Source: Chitinophaga pinensis | GTDB lineage: Bacteria > Bacteroidota > Bacteroidia > AKYH767-A > OLB10 | Assembly: GCA_945872015.1 (NCBI GenBank) | Contig: CAMBYJ010000163.1 | Span: 1-5,072, forward strand | Direction of reading: 5' to 3' | DNA length: 5,072 nt | Shown: positions 1-5,072 of the stretch, piece by piece | Numbering within the stretch: the first letter of the stretch is position 1 | How the letters are laid out: the number at the start of each line of letters is the position of its first letter | Notes under the pieces: model-generated | Told to the model about the DNA's origin: nothing | Database searches by the model: none | The model's input: only the letters and a program-made list of their open reading frames with translations | Position numbers and translations under genes: made by a program

Positions 1-1007
1 CTATTCTGCTTGGATTAGGTGTTGCAGTGTGGTTGATTTTGAGAGAATTTAAACCCGAAGCATTTTATCAGATTATCTGGACAACCAATTCTACACTTTG
101 GTTGCTCTTAGCGCTAGTCTCTATTTTTATTCGCGACTTTGCGTATATGGTACGCGTTAGGGCGCTTACCGATTACGATTTAAGCTGGTATAGATCCTTC
201 ATAGTTATCATGCTCTGGGAGTTTAGCTCTGCATTGGTACCTGGTATGTTTGGCGGTGGATTCCTATTCGCGATTTTTATATTAAATAAAGAAGGAATCA
301 ACATGGGAAAGAGTATTACTGCCATTATGAACTCCTCTTTTTTAGATGGAATTTTCTTAGCTACGATGGCCCCATTGGTTTATTGGTTAATTGGTAAAGA
401 AGCATTGTTTTCTAGTGTGAATATTGATACCACTGTTGGTAGTAGTATCTTCTATACTTTTTGGGTAGTTTATTTTTCGATTATCGGATATAAAATTTTA
501 ATTGCCTATGCGTTGTTTGTCAATCCGCATTTCATTAAATCACTACTATTAAAATTAACGTCATTACCACTCTTAAACAGATGGCATCAAAATGCAATTG
601 AAACGGGAGGACAATTAATTATCGCTAGTAAAGGATTAAAGAATCAAAATTCAAAATATTGGATTATTACAATTATTTCAACCTTTGCTTCTTGGATTGC
701 GCGCTTCTCAATTGTTAACTGTATTATTCATGCCTTTCATGGCGAAAGCGTTGTTAGCGATGCAGTAGTTTATGGAAAGCAAGTAGTAATGGGAATTATT
801 ATCTTACTAAGTCCTACACCTGGTGGTAGCGGACTTGCAGAATACATTTTCAGTAACTTCTTAAATGAATTTATCCCGAACGGCTTGGCGTCAGCGTTAG
901 GATTCCTTTGGAGAATATTAAGTTATTACCCGTATATTTTTGTTGGAGCAATAATTTTACCTCGCTGGCTAAAAAGTCATTTTAAATTAGATCAGTTTAA
1001 AATGTAA
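1..1007 (+). CDS. UPF0104 / LPG synthase transmembrane-domain family membrane protein (5' end outside window)
   Basis: This is an integral membrane protein of the YbhN/AglD-like family (lysylphosphatidylglycerol synthase transmembrane region). The visible part is about 334 residues and the frame is open to the left edge. Codons before the GTG at 27 already read as a hydrophobic helix (ILLGLGVAVWLIL), so the true start lies upstream. Roughly seven or eight hydrophobic segments follow. Family-like features are the conserved block from IRDFAYMVR through LVPGMFGGG and NKEGINMGKS, and the late motif SPTPGGSGLAEY near window positions 810-845. In lipid aminoacyltransferases this membrane part flips the lipid, but no soluble synthase (DUF2156-type) domain follows here. 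It is therefore a stand-alone membrane domain whose substrate is unknown. The gene ends 15 bp before the stop of the convergent dioxygenase gene, and I saw no clear terminator between them. A link to the kynurenine genes is not indicated. Confidence 0.85.
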   Translation, partial: ILLGLGVAVWLILREFKPEAFYQIIWTTNSTLWLLLALVSIFIRDFAYMVRVRALTDYDLSWYRSFIVIMLWEFSSALVPGMFGGGFLFAIFILNKEGINMGKSITAIMNSSFLDGIFLATMAPLVYWLIGKEALFSSVNIDTTVGSSIFYTFWVVYFSIIGYKILIAYALFVNPHFIKSLLLKLTSLPLLNRWHQNAIETGGQLIIASKGLKNQNSKYWIITIISTFASWIARFSIVNCIIHAFHGESVVSDAVVYGKQVVMGIIILLSPTPGGSGLAEYIFSNFLNEFIPNGLASALGFLWRILSYYPYIFVGAIILPRWLKSHFKLDQFKM

Positions 1008-1022
1008 TAGCTAACTAATTCA

Positions 1023-1541
1023 TCACTTTGGAACTTCCATCACTGCGTGACACTCTTTACAAGTGCGTAAAGCTTCATCCCCATAGAATTTTTCCATTAC
1101 AGCTTTTAATTGCTCAACAATATCTTCAAGCGAAAACTCAGCTTCATATAATTTGGTAGCACAAGCTTCGCAAAACCACATGCACTTATCAATCTCTTCT
1201 TCTTTACGCTTTCTTTCAATAACTAATCCAACAGTATTTGGTCCGCGTTGAGGCGAATGCGGAATGCGTGGAGGAAGCAAGAACATTTCTCCTGCTTTGA
1301 TATTTACATCTACATGCTTACCATCCTGAATGGTTTTAACAGTAATATCACCTTCAATTTGATAAAAAAGTTCTTCCCCTTCCTCAAAGTGATAATCCTT
1401 GCGGGAATTGGGTCCGCCTACCACCATCACAATAAAATCTTCACTTAACTCATAAACAACTTTGTTGCCTACAGGAGGTTTTAATAAATGTCGGTTTTCA
1501 TCAATCCATTTATTTAAATTAATGGGGGTAGCGATTGCCAT
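1023..1541 (-). CDS. nbaC: 3-hydroxyanthranilate 3,4-dioxygenase
   Basis: This enzyme opens the ring of 3-hydroxyanthranilate with O2, giving 2-amino-3-carboxymuconate semialdehyde in the cytoplasm. It is the committed step of the kynurenine branch. The 172-residue product is a single cupin close to the usual bacterial length (about 174). Visible Fe(II) ligands are H51, E57 and H95. Substrate-contact residues known from the Cupriavidus enzyme are present as R47, R99 and E109 (in VIER). The blocks LLKPPVGN, VVGGPN, DYH, FLLPPRIPHSPQR and VIERKR are typical. The C-terminal rubredoxin-like metal site of bacterial members is intact (C124, C127, C161, C164). I chose the ATG at 1541. A TTG ten codons upstream also lies in frame, but it falls inside the predicted -7 promoter element, and the protein aligns with the family from the ATG. 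The gene is divergent from the SDR and convergent with the membrane protein gene. Confidence 0.96.
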   Translation of the reverse strand: MAIATPINLNKWIDENRHLLKPPVGNKVVYELSEDFIVMVVGGPNSRKDYHFEEGEELFYQIEGDITVKTIQDGKHVDVNIKAGEMFLLPPRIPHSPQRGPNTVGLVIERKRKEEEIDKCMWFCEACATKLYEAEFSLEDIVEQLKAVMEKFYGDEALRTCKECHAVMEVPK

Positions 1542-1568
1542 AGCGATTACATTTGTAGTATTGAATAG

Positions 1569-1599
1569 CAAAGTAACTTAATCGTATCAAACAATCAAA
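1569..1599 (-). promoter_or_regulatory. Putative Bacteroidota promoter of the dioxygenase gene
   Basis: On the minus strand TTTG (1599-1596) is followed after exactly 19 bases by TTACTTTG (1576-1569). This matches the Bacteroidota consensus TTTG-N19-TAnnTTTG with one mismatch (T for A at the second position of the -7 box). Transcription would start near 1562, leaving a leader of about 20 bases before the ATG at 1541. The placement also argues against the upstream in-frame TTG start at 1571. This is inferred from pattern only. Confidence 0.55.
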
Positions 1600-1601
1600 G
1601 T

Positions 1602-1609
1602 TTCCTTTG
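1602..1609 (+). promoter_or_regulatory. Possible -7 promoter element for the SDR gene
   Basis: TTCCTTTG differs from TAnnTTTG at one base and sits 24 bases before the ATG at 1634, which would give a leader of about 18 bases. No convincing TTTG -33 box is found 17-21 bases upstream, so this call is weak. It lies directly beside the -33 box of the divergent dioxygenase promoter, so the two promoters would occupy nearly the same DNA. Confidence 0.25.
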
Positions 1610-1633
1610 CAATATCCTTAATTCATTTATCGC

Positions 1634-2422
1634 ATGAATCTAAATTTACAGAATTATACAGCCTTAGTATGTGGCAGTTCACAAGGAATAGGCAAAGCAG
1701 CAGCGACTGAATTAGCCGCTATGGGTGCACGTGTTGTATTATTGGCTAGAAGTGAAGAAGCTTTAAAATCTACTTGTAGTTCACTGCCTACTCCTAATGG
1801 ACAACAACATCATTACCTGGCAGCAGATTTTTCAAATCCTGCACAAGTAGCATCAGTAGTAAGCACATTTGTGAATACGGGCAATCCTATTCATATTCTG
1901 GTTAACAATACAGGAGGCCCTCCCGGAGGTCCGATTGTGAATGCCACAACAGAAGCCTTTTTAAATACATTTAATCAGCATTTGATTTGTAATCACTTAA
2001 TCGCCCAAGCCGTATTACCTGGAATGAAAGAAGCTGGCTTTGGAAGAATTATCAATATCATTTCTACAAGCGTAAAACAACCGTTAAAAGGTCTTGGTGT
2101 TTCCAATACCATTCGTGCAGCTGTTGCTAATTGGTCTAAGACGCTTTCAATTGAAGTGGCACCTTTTGGAATAACTGTAAACAATGTTTTACCAGGTGCA
2201 ACAGCAACACAAAGATTATCATCCATCATCGAAAATAAATCGCAAAAGCAAAATCATACAATTGATGAGGTAGAGCAAGAGATGTTAGCAGAGATTCCTG
2301 CAGGTCGATTTGGAAAGCCAGAGGAGATTGCGGCAGCAGTAGCTTTTCTTGCATCGCCAGCAGCGGCCTATATCAACGGAATAAATATTCCTGTTGATGG
2401 TGGTCGGACAGGGTGTTTGTAG
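1634..2422 (+). CDS. SDR-family oxidoreductase with atypical active site (BKR-like)
   Basis: This is a 262-residue Rossmann-fold protein of the short-chain dehydrogenase/reductase family, of normal length for classical SDRs. The N-terminal nucleotide loop reads CGSSQGIG (residues 13-20) instead of TGxxxGIG. NNTGG (91-95) stands for NNAG, and the tetrad Asn is probably N114. The usual Ser is S144. At the place of YxxxK, 13 residues after S144, the protein has S157 and R161 (in GVSNTIRAA), so catalytic Tyr and Lys are both replaced. The rest is well conserved: VAPFGITVNNVLPG (175-188), RFGKPEEIA and the closing INGINIPVDGG. From memory, this VKQP...SNxxR pattern marks a widespread BKR-like SDR subgroup annotated as 3-oxoacyl-ACP reductase-like, so it is a maintained family and not a damaged gene. 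Its position between two kynurenine-pathway genes suggests a role in that pathway, but the substrate is unknown. A fatty-acid role as FabG is unlikely with this active site. The ATG at 1634 fits the family N-terminus. Confidence 0.9.
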   Translation: MNLNLQNYTALVCGSSQGIGKAAATELAAMGARVVLLARSEEALKSTCSSLPTPNGQQHHYLAADFSNPAQVASVVSTFVNTGNPIHILVNNTGGPPGGPIVNATTEAFLNTFNQHLICNHLIAQAVLPGMKEAGFGRIINIISTSVKQPLKGLGVSNTIRAAVANWSKTLSIEVAPFGITVNNVLPGATATQRLSSIIENKSQKQNHTIDEVEQEMLAEIPAGRFGKPEEIAAAVAFLASPAAAYINGINIPVDGGRTGCL

Positions 2423-2434
2423 TTTCTTTTTTAC

Positions 2435-2483
2435 AGTGCAGAGTAAATAATCTGTTTAGTAATTAAGTGCAGTATAAATTATT
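2435..2483 (+). repeat. Short imperfect direct repeat, two copies 31 bp apart
   Basis: AGTGCAG at 2435-2441 recurs at 2466-2472, and each copy is followed by a related A/T-rich stretch (AGTAAATAATC versus TATAAATTATT). About 14 of 18 positions match. It lies just after the SDR stop and at the 5' edge of the T9SS remnant, so it could mark a rearrangement junction. Chance similarity in A/T-rich DNA is also possible. Confidence 0.3.
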
Positions 2484-2803
2484 CCTATTATGCTTTACTC
2501 TACATATGCCAAAGTATTGCCATATCTCAAAAGCAAGAGAATATTGCACAGAATTATTTTTCAATTAAACTGCATTCTACTAATTACAATATCAGTTTAA
2601 ACTTTAACGAACTTCAAAACAATTTTCAAGTTCAGTTGATTAATATGAGTGGCAAAGTTGTGCTCAAACAAAAATATGCAAAGGCGCAATCAGTTAATTT
2701 ACTTTCTATAAATCTTAGTAATGGGTTGTATTATATCTGTGTAATTGCTAAGGAATTTACCACAGGACAATTTGTTGTTGTAAATCATACTTCAGATCAA
2801 TAG
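2462..2803 (+). pseudogene. Free-standing T9SS type A C-terminal sorting domain, start codon missing
   Basis: The frame is open from 2447 to the TAG at 2803 but has no ATG, GTG or TTG before the ATG at 2645, which lies in the middle of the domain. From about 2560 the translation is a type IX secretion type A sorting domain: NYNISLNFNE, then VQLINMSGKVVLKQ, then the INLSNGLYYICV turn, and a last strand TTGQFVVVN. The usual PNPA/PNP opening motif is absent. In intact cargo proteins this domain directs export through the T9SS and attachment at the cell surface. Upstream, codons from the ATT at 2462 read like a signal peptide (I/M-K-C-S-I-N-Y-S-Y-Y-A-L-L-Y-I-C-Q-S-I-A-I-S). The piece could therefore be a small exported protein that lost its ATG, one that starts at ATT, or the tail of a larger lost gene. 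It separates the SDR from the aldehyde dehydrogenase gene. The domain call is fairly secure; its pseudogene status is inferred. Confidence 0.55.
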
Positions 2804-2811
2804 ATAAAATG

Positions 2812-2819
2812 TAATTTTG
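2812..2819 (+). promoter_or_regulatory. Putative -7 promoter element of the aldehyde dehydrogenase gene
   Basis: TAATTTTG matches the Bacteroidota -7 consensus TAnnTTTG exactly and lies 19 bases before the ATG at 2839. The expected transcription start is around 2825, giving a very short leader. The -33 region has only a weak TTCA at 2791-2794 (17-base spacer). If active, the dehydrogenase is transcribed on its own and not only by read-through from the SDR. Confidence 0.45.
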
Positions 2820-2838
2820 TAAACTATTCAATATAGCA

Positions 2839-4281
2839 ATGATGAAAATTCTTAATTTAATCAATGGACAATTAGTAGCTCCAGTTTCGGATACCTACAT
2901 CGATAATTATAATCCATCAACGGGAACTATTTATAGTTTAATTCCTGATAGTGATGAGCGTGATGTAGAAAATGCTGTTGCTGCTGCAAAGAATGCTTTT
3001 CCTGCTTGGAGAGATATGCCGAAAGAAAAGCGCTCGGCGATTCTGATTAAACTAAGTGATTTAATTCAACGTGATTTAGATAAGCTCGCATTAGCAGAAT
3101 CGATCGATAACGGTAAGCCGTTGTGGTTATCAAAGTCGGTAGATATTCCTCGTGCAGTATCTAATATTCATTTTTATGCAACTGCTTCTTTGCACTTGCA
3201 TGATGAAGCTTATTCAATGGGAACTGTTGCGATGAATTATACTATGCGCACTCCACTTGGAATTGCAGGTTGTATTTCTCCTTGGAATCTTCCTCTTTAT
3301 TTATTTACATGGAAGATTGCTCCAGCACTTGCATCGGGTAATTGTGTGATTGCTAAGCCAAGTGAAATAACGCCAATGACAGCATTTCATTTAGCTGAAT
3401 TGTCAATTGAAGCTGGTATGCCGGCAGGTGTATTAAATATTATTCATGGTTACGGACATAAAGTAGGAGCTGCGATAGTTTCGCATAAAGATATTCCTGC
3501 GATTTCATTTACAGGTGGTACAAAAACGGGAGAAGATATTGCGCGAGTAGCAGCACCCATGTTTAAAAAGATATCACTTGAGTTAGGAGGAAAAAACCCG
3601 AATATCATTTTTGCTGATTGTGATTTTGAAAAGGCGGTACAAACAACTGTGCGTTCATCTTTTTCAAACCAAGGTGAAATTTGTTTATGTGGCTCACGAA
3701 TTTTTGTTGAGCGTAGCATCTATGAAAAATTTAAAACAGCCTTCGTAGAAGAAGTTAAAAAACTCAAAGTTGGTAATCCGTTAAATGATGAAAACTGGAT
3801 TGGTGCTATTGTTTCAAAACCACATATGGAAAAAATCCTTTCGTATGTTCAATTAGCAAAGCAAGAAGGTGGAACTGTTATTTGTGGTGGACAACAACTG
3901 CATCCCGAAGGGGAACACGCGAATGGATATTATATCGCACCAACAGTTATTGAAGGTTTAACCTATGATTGTAGAACGAATCAGGAAGAAATTTTTGGAC
4001 CTGTTGTAACGCTAATGCCTTTTGATACTGAAGAACAAGTTTTGAAATATGCGAATAGTACAACGTATGGTTTAGCAGCTTCTGTATGGACGCAGCATTT
4101 AACGCGTGCGCATAGAGTGGTTGCCAATTTACAAAGTGGAATTGTTTGGATTAATACTTGGTTGCTTCGCGATTTAAGAACTCCATTTGGTGGAGTGAAA
4201 AATTCTGGTGTTGGAAGAGAAGGCGGCTTTGAAGCGTTGAAGTTTTTTACAGAAGAGAAAAACGTTTGTATAAAATTGTAA
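2839..4281 (+). CDS. nbaE: 2-aminomuconate 6-semialdehyde dehydrogenase (ALDH family)
   Basis: This is an NAD(P)-dependent aldehyde dehydrogenase of 480 residues, a complete family length. It most likely oxidises 2-aminomuconate semialdehyde to 2-aminomuconate in the cytoplasm. Core residues are present: oxyanion-hole N150 in SPWNLP, K173 in IAKPSE, the FTGGT cofactor loop (224-228), general base E248 in ELGGKNP, nucleophile C282 in NQGEICLCGS, and EEIFGPV (383-389). The stretch WLLRDLRTPFGG (441-452) and R105 in VDIPRA are hallmarks of the 2-aminomuconate / 2-hydroxymuconate semialdehyde dehydrogenase subgroup, where arginines bind the substrate carboxylate. Sequence alone does not separate the amino from the hydroxy substrate (NbaE/AmnC versus DmpC/XylG). 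The 3-hydroxyanthranilate dioxygenase 1.3 kb away favours the amino form. Two ATGs in tandem (2839 and 2842) are both possible starts. The gene stops 9 bp before the end of the convergent T9SS remnant. Confidence 0.88.
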   Translation: MMKILNLINGQLVAPVSDTYIDNYNPSTGTIYSLIPDSDERDVENAVAAAKNAFPAWRDMPKEKRSAILIKLSDLIQRDLDKLALAESIDNGKPLWLSKSVDIPRAVSNIHFYATASLHLHDEAYSMGTVAMNYTMRTPLGIAGCISPWNLPLYLFTWKIAPALASGNCVIAKPSEITPMTAFHLAELSIEAGMPAGVLNIIHGYGHKVGAAIVSHKDIPAISFTGGTKTGEDIARVAAPMFKKISLELGGKNPNIIFADCDFEKAVQTTVRSSFSNQGEICLCGSRIFVERSIYEKFKTAFVEEVKKLKVGNPLNDENWIGAIVSKPHMEKILSYVQLAKQEGGTVICGGQQLHPEGEHANGYYIAPTVIEGLTYDCRTNQEEIFGPVVTLMPFDTEEQVLKYANSTTYGLAASVWTQHLTRAHRVVANLQSGIVWINTWLLRDLRTPFGGVKNSGVGREGGFEALKFFTEEKNVCIKL

Positions 4282-4290
4282 ATAGCGGAT

Positions 4291-4616
4291 TTATTTTATG
4301 ATCGAAACTTTGCCCCGTAGGCTATGGTTTTCATGAAAAACATCTGTGAATTTAACCACGTAAATGTAGGTGACTTCTTGAATGATGTTACCATTTTCTT
4401 TACCGTCCCAACCTTCTTCTAAATTGTTAATGGTGGTTACATGATTAGCCCATCTGCTATACATCGACATTGAAAAATCTGAAACGTTTGTTGAATTACA
4501 TTTGAAAACTTCGTTTTTAGCGTCGTTATTAGGACTAAACACATTTGGGACATAAATCGTGTAAATTGGACGTTTAATAACTTTGCGATTGTATCAGCTC
4601 CTAGGTAATCCGTTTT
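4291..4616 (-). pseudogene. Frameshifted remnant of a gliding-motility-type (T9SS type B) C-terminal domain protein
   Basis: The frame ending at 4291 gives YTIYVPNVFSPNNDAKNEVF, then MYSRWA, GWDGKENG, YIYVVKF and RGKVSIIK. This is the order of the CHU_C / gliding motility-associated C-terminal domain (VPNvFsPNgDgvND, IYnRWG, WDGk.nG, YvY, KGtVtlir). Several consensus positions are worn: DAKN for DGVN, SRWA for NRWG, and no glycine before the YIY strand. The frame is closed by TGA at 4594-4596. The overlapping frame from 4616 to 4566 reads TDYLGADTIAKLLNVQ, which matches the PKD-end of the neighbouring intact protein (CSDTIVKTISV). It joins the domain at about 4566 if one base is restored, so a single-base deletion explains the break. 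Upstream of 4616 that frame meets TAA at 4617-4619, and no further recognisable protein was found in 4617-4712. It is probably a dead tandem paralogue of the gene to its right. Confidence 0.65.
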
Positions 4617-4712
4617 TTAGTAAGGATAAAACTAATTGTGATTTATAGTTTTTTAGATAGTTTTTAACTGAAAAGGTGAAATGTACTTTTAACAGGATAA
4701 TTATATTCTTGC

Positions 4713-5072
4713 CTAACGGACCAACGTAACTGTGCCTTTATATTCGTAACGTTTCTTGTTTAATGTTTCACGCAAATTAATGGTATATACGTACACCCCT
4801 GAAGGTGATAGATTGCCTTTTAAATCACGACCATTCCATAGCGGATTACTTTCAGCCTGATTTACTAATTGCCCTTCGCGAGTATAAATTTTTATATCAA
4901 AGGAGCTAAAATTAAATCCATACATTTCAAATATATCATTCACCCCATCATCATTTGGTGTAAATGCTTTCGGAATATAGAAGGAATAATCGTTCACAAC
5001 CGATATTGTTTTGACAATTGTATCGCTACATTGATATTGATTATTTACTATCAACGTCACATCGTAGTTCCC
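4713..5072 (-). CDS. C-terminus of a T9SS-exported protein with gliding motility-associated (type B) sorting domain (5' end outside window)
   Basis: The visible 119 residues run in open frame to the right edge. The GTG at 5060 is internal, since codons to 5072 continue in frame (GNYD). The first 25 residues (GNYDVTLIVNN...CSDTIVKTISV) look like the last strands of a PKD-type domain. From about residue 32 follows the gliding motility-associated C-terminal (CHU_C) domain: YIPKAFTPNDDGVNDIF, then the IYTREGQLV strand, LWNGRDLKGN, SPSGVYVYTINL and a final YKGTVTLVR. In this family the domain sends large, repeat-rich proteins out through the type IX secretion system to the surface or the medium. 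What the N-terminal part does (adhesin, enzyme or gliding component) cannot be seen. All key motifs are intact, unlike in the decayed copy downstream. No convincing terminator follows within 4617-4712. Confidence 0.9.
   Translation of the reverse strand, partial: GNYDVTLIVNNQYQCSDTIVKTISVVNDYSFYIPKAFTPNDDGVNDIFEMYGFNFSSFDIKIYTREGQLVNQAESNPLWNGRDLKGNLSPSGVYVYTINLRETLNKKRYEYKGTVTLVR

Noticed and set aside
27..29. GTG as the start of the membrane protein
   Set aside because: The frame continues to the left edge and encodes a hydrophobic helix before the GTG, so it is internal.
1248..1448. 66-codon open frame on the plus strand
   Set aside because: It lies entirely antisense to the dioxygenase, whose motifs are unambiguous, and its translation has no recognisable features.
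1542..1571. Upstream TTG start giving a ten-residue longer dioxygenase
   Set aside because: The extension does not fit the family N-terminus and overlaps the predicted -7 promoter box; the ATG at 1541 gives the usual length and residue numbering.
1993..2229. 78-codon open frame on the minus strand
   Set aside because: It is antisense to the conserved core of the SDR and shows no family features.
2490..2600. 36-residue ATG frame overlapping the T9SS remnant
   Set aside because: It ends inside the sorting domain in another frame and its translation has no recognisable features.
3450..3719. 89-codon open frame on the minus strand
   Set aside because: It is antisense to the cofactor-binding and catalytic part of the aldehyde dehydrogenase.
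4628..4652. AAAACTA / TAGTTTT inverted repeat as a terminator
   Set aside because: The seven-pair stem is nearly all A/T with an 11-base loop, too weak to call a terminator in such A/T-rich DNA.
4594..4720. Minus-strand open stretch of about 40 codons between the two sorting-domain pieces
   Set aside because: It has no ATG, GTG or TTG start and no convincing similarity; a vague likeness to a PKD strand (YKSQLVLS) was too weak to use.

Overview
The window looks like chromosomal DNA of a member of the Bacteroidota. The evidence is low G+C coding sequence, two kinds of type IX secretion (T9SS) C-terminal sorting domain, promoter-like TTTG...TAnnTTTG elements instead of sigma-70 boxes, and proteins with Bacteroidota-style sequence. 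The genus cannot be told from this stretch. No RNA genes, insertion sequences, CRISPR arrays or phage genes were seen.

Layout. From 1 to 1007 (+) is the 3' part of a polytopic membrane protein of the UPF0104 / lysylphosphatidylglycerol synthase transmembrane family, cut by the left edge. Tail to tail with it, 1023-1541 (-) encodes 3-hydroxyanthranilate 3,4-dioxygenase. A 92-bp divergent intergenic region carries a good promoter for the dioxygenase. It leads on the other side to an SDR-family protein at 1634-2422 (+) whose catalytic Tyr and Lys are replaced by Ser and Arg. Next, 2423-2838 holds a short imperfect direct repeat, a stray T9SS type A sorting domain without a normal start codon, and a TAnnTTTG promoter element. 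That element precedes an aldehyde dehydrogenase (2839-4281, +) best read as 2-aminomuconate 6-semialdehyde dehydrogenase. The right end is on the minus strand: a decayed, frameshifted gliding-motility-type (type B) sorting domain (4291-4616), then the intact C-terminus of a second such protein (4713-5072), cut by the right edge.

How the genes fit together. The dioxygenase and the dehydrogenase are two steps of the kynurenine / 3-hydroxyanthranilate branch of tryptophan catabolism. The dioxygenase makes 2-amino-3-carboxymuconate semialdehyde. ACMS decarboxylase, not encoded here, would convert it to 2-aminomuconate semialdehyde, which the dehydrogenase oxidises to 2-aminomuconate. The SDR lies between them and probably belongs to the same pathway, but its reaction cannot be read from sequence. 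The membrane protein and the T9SS pieces look unrelated to this pathway. The T9SS pieces appear to be remnants, or ends, of secreted or surface proteins that have been rearranged around the catabolic genes.

The most unusual points are the non-canonical SDR active site inside a kynurenine locus, the free-standing sorting domain that would regain a signal-peptide start by a single base change (ATT to ATG), and the frameshifted paralogue next to an intact T9SS cargo gene. I found no clear sign of a wholly new multi-gene system.
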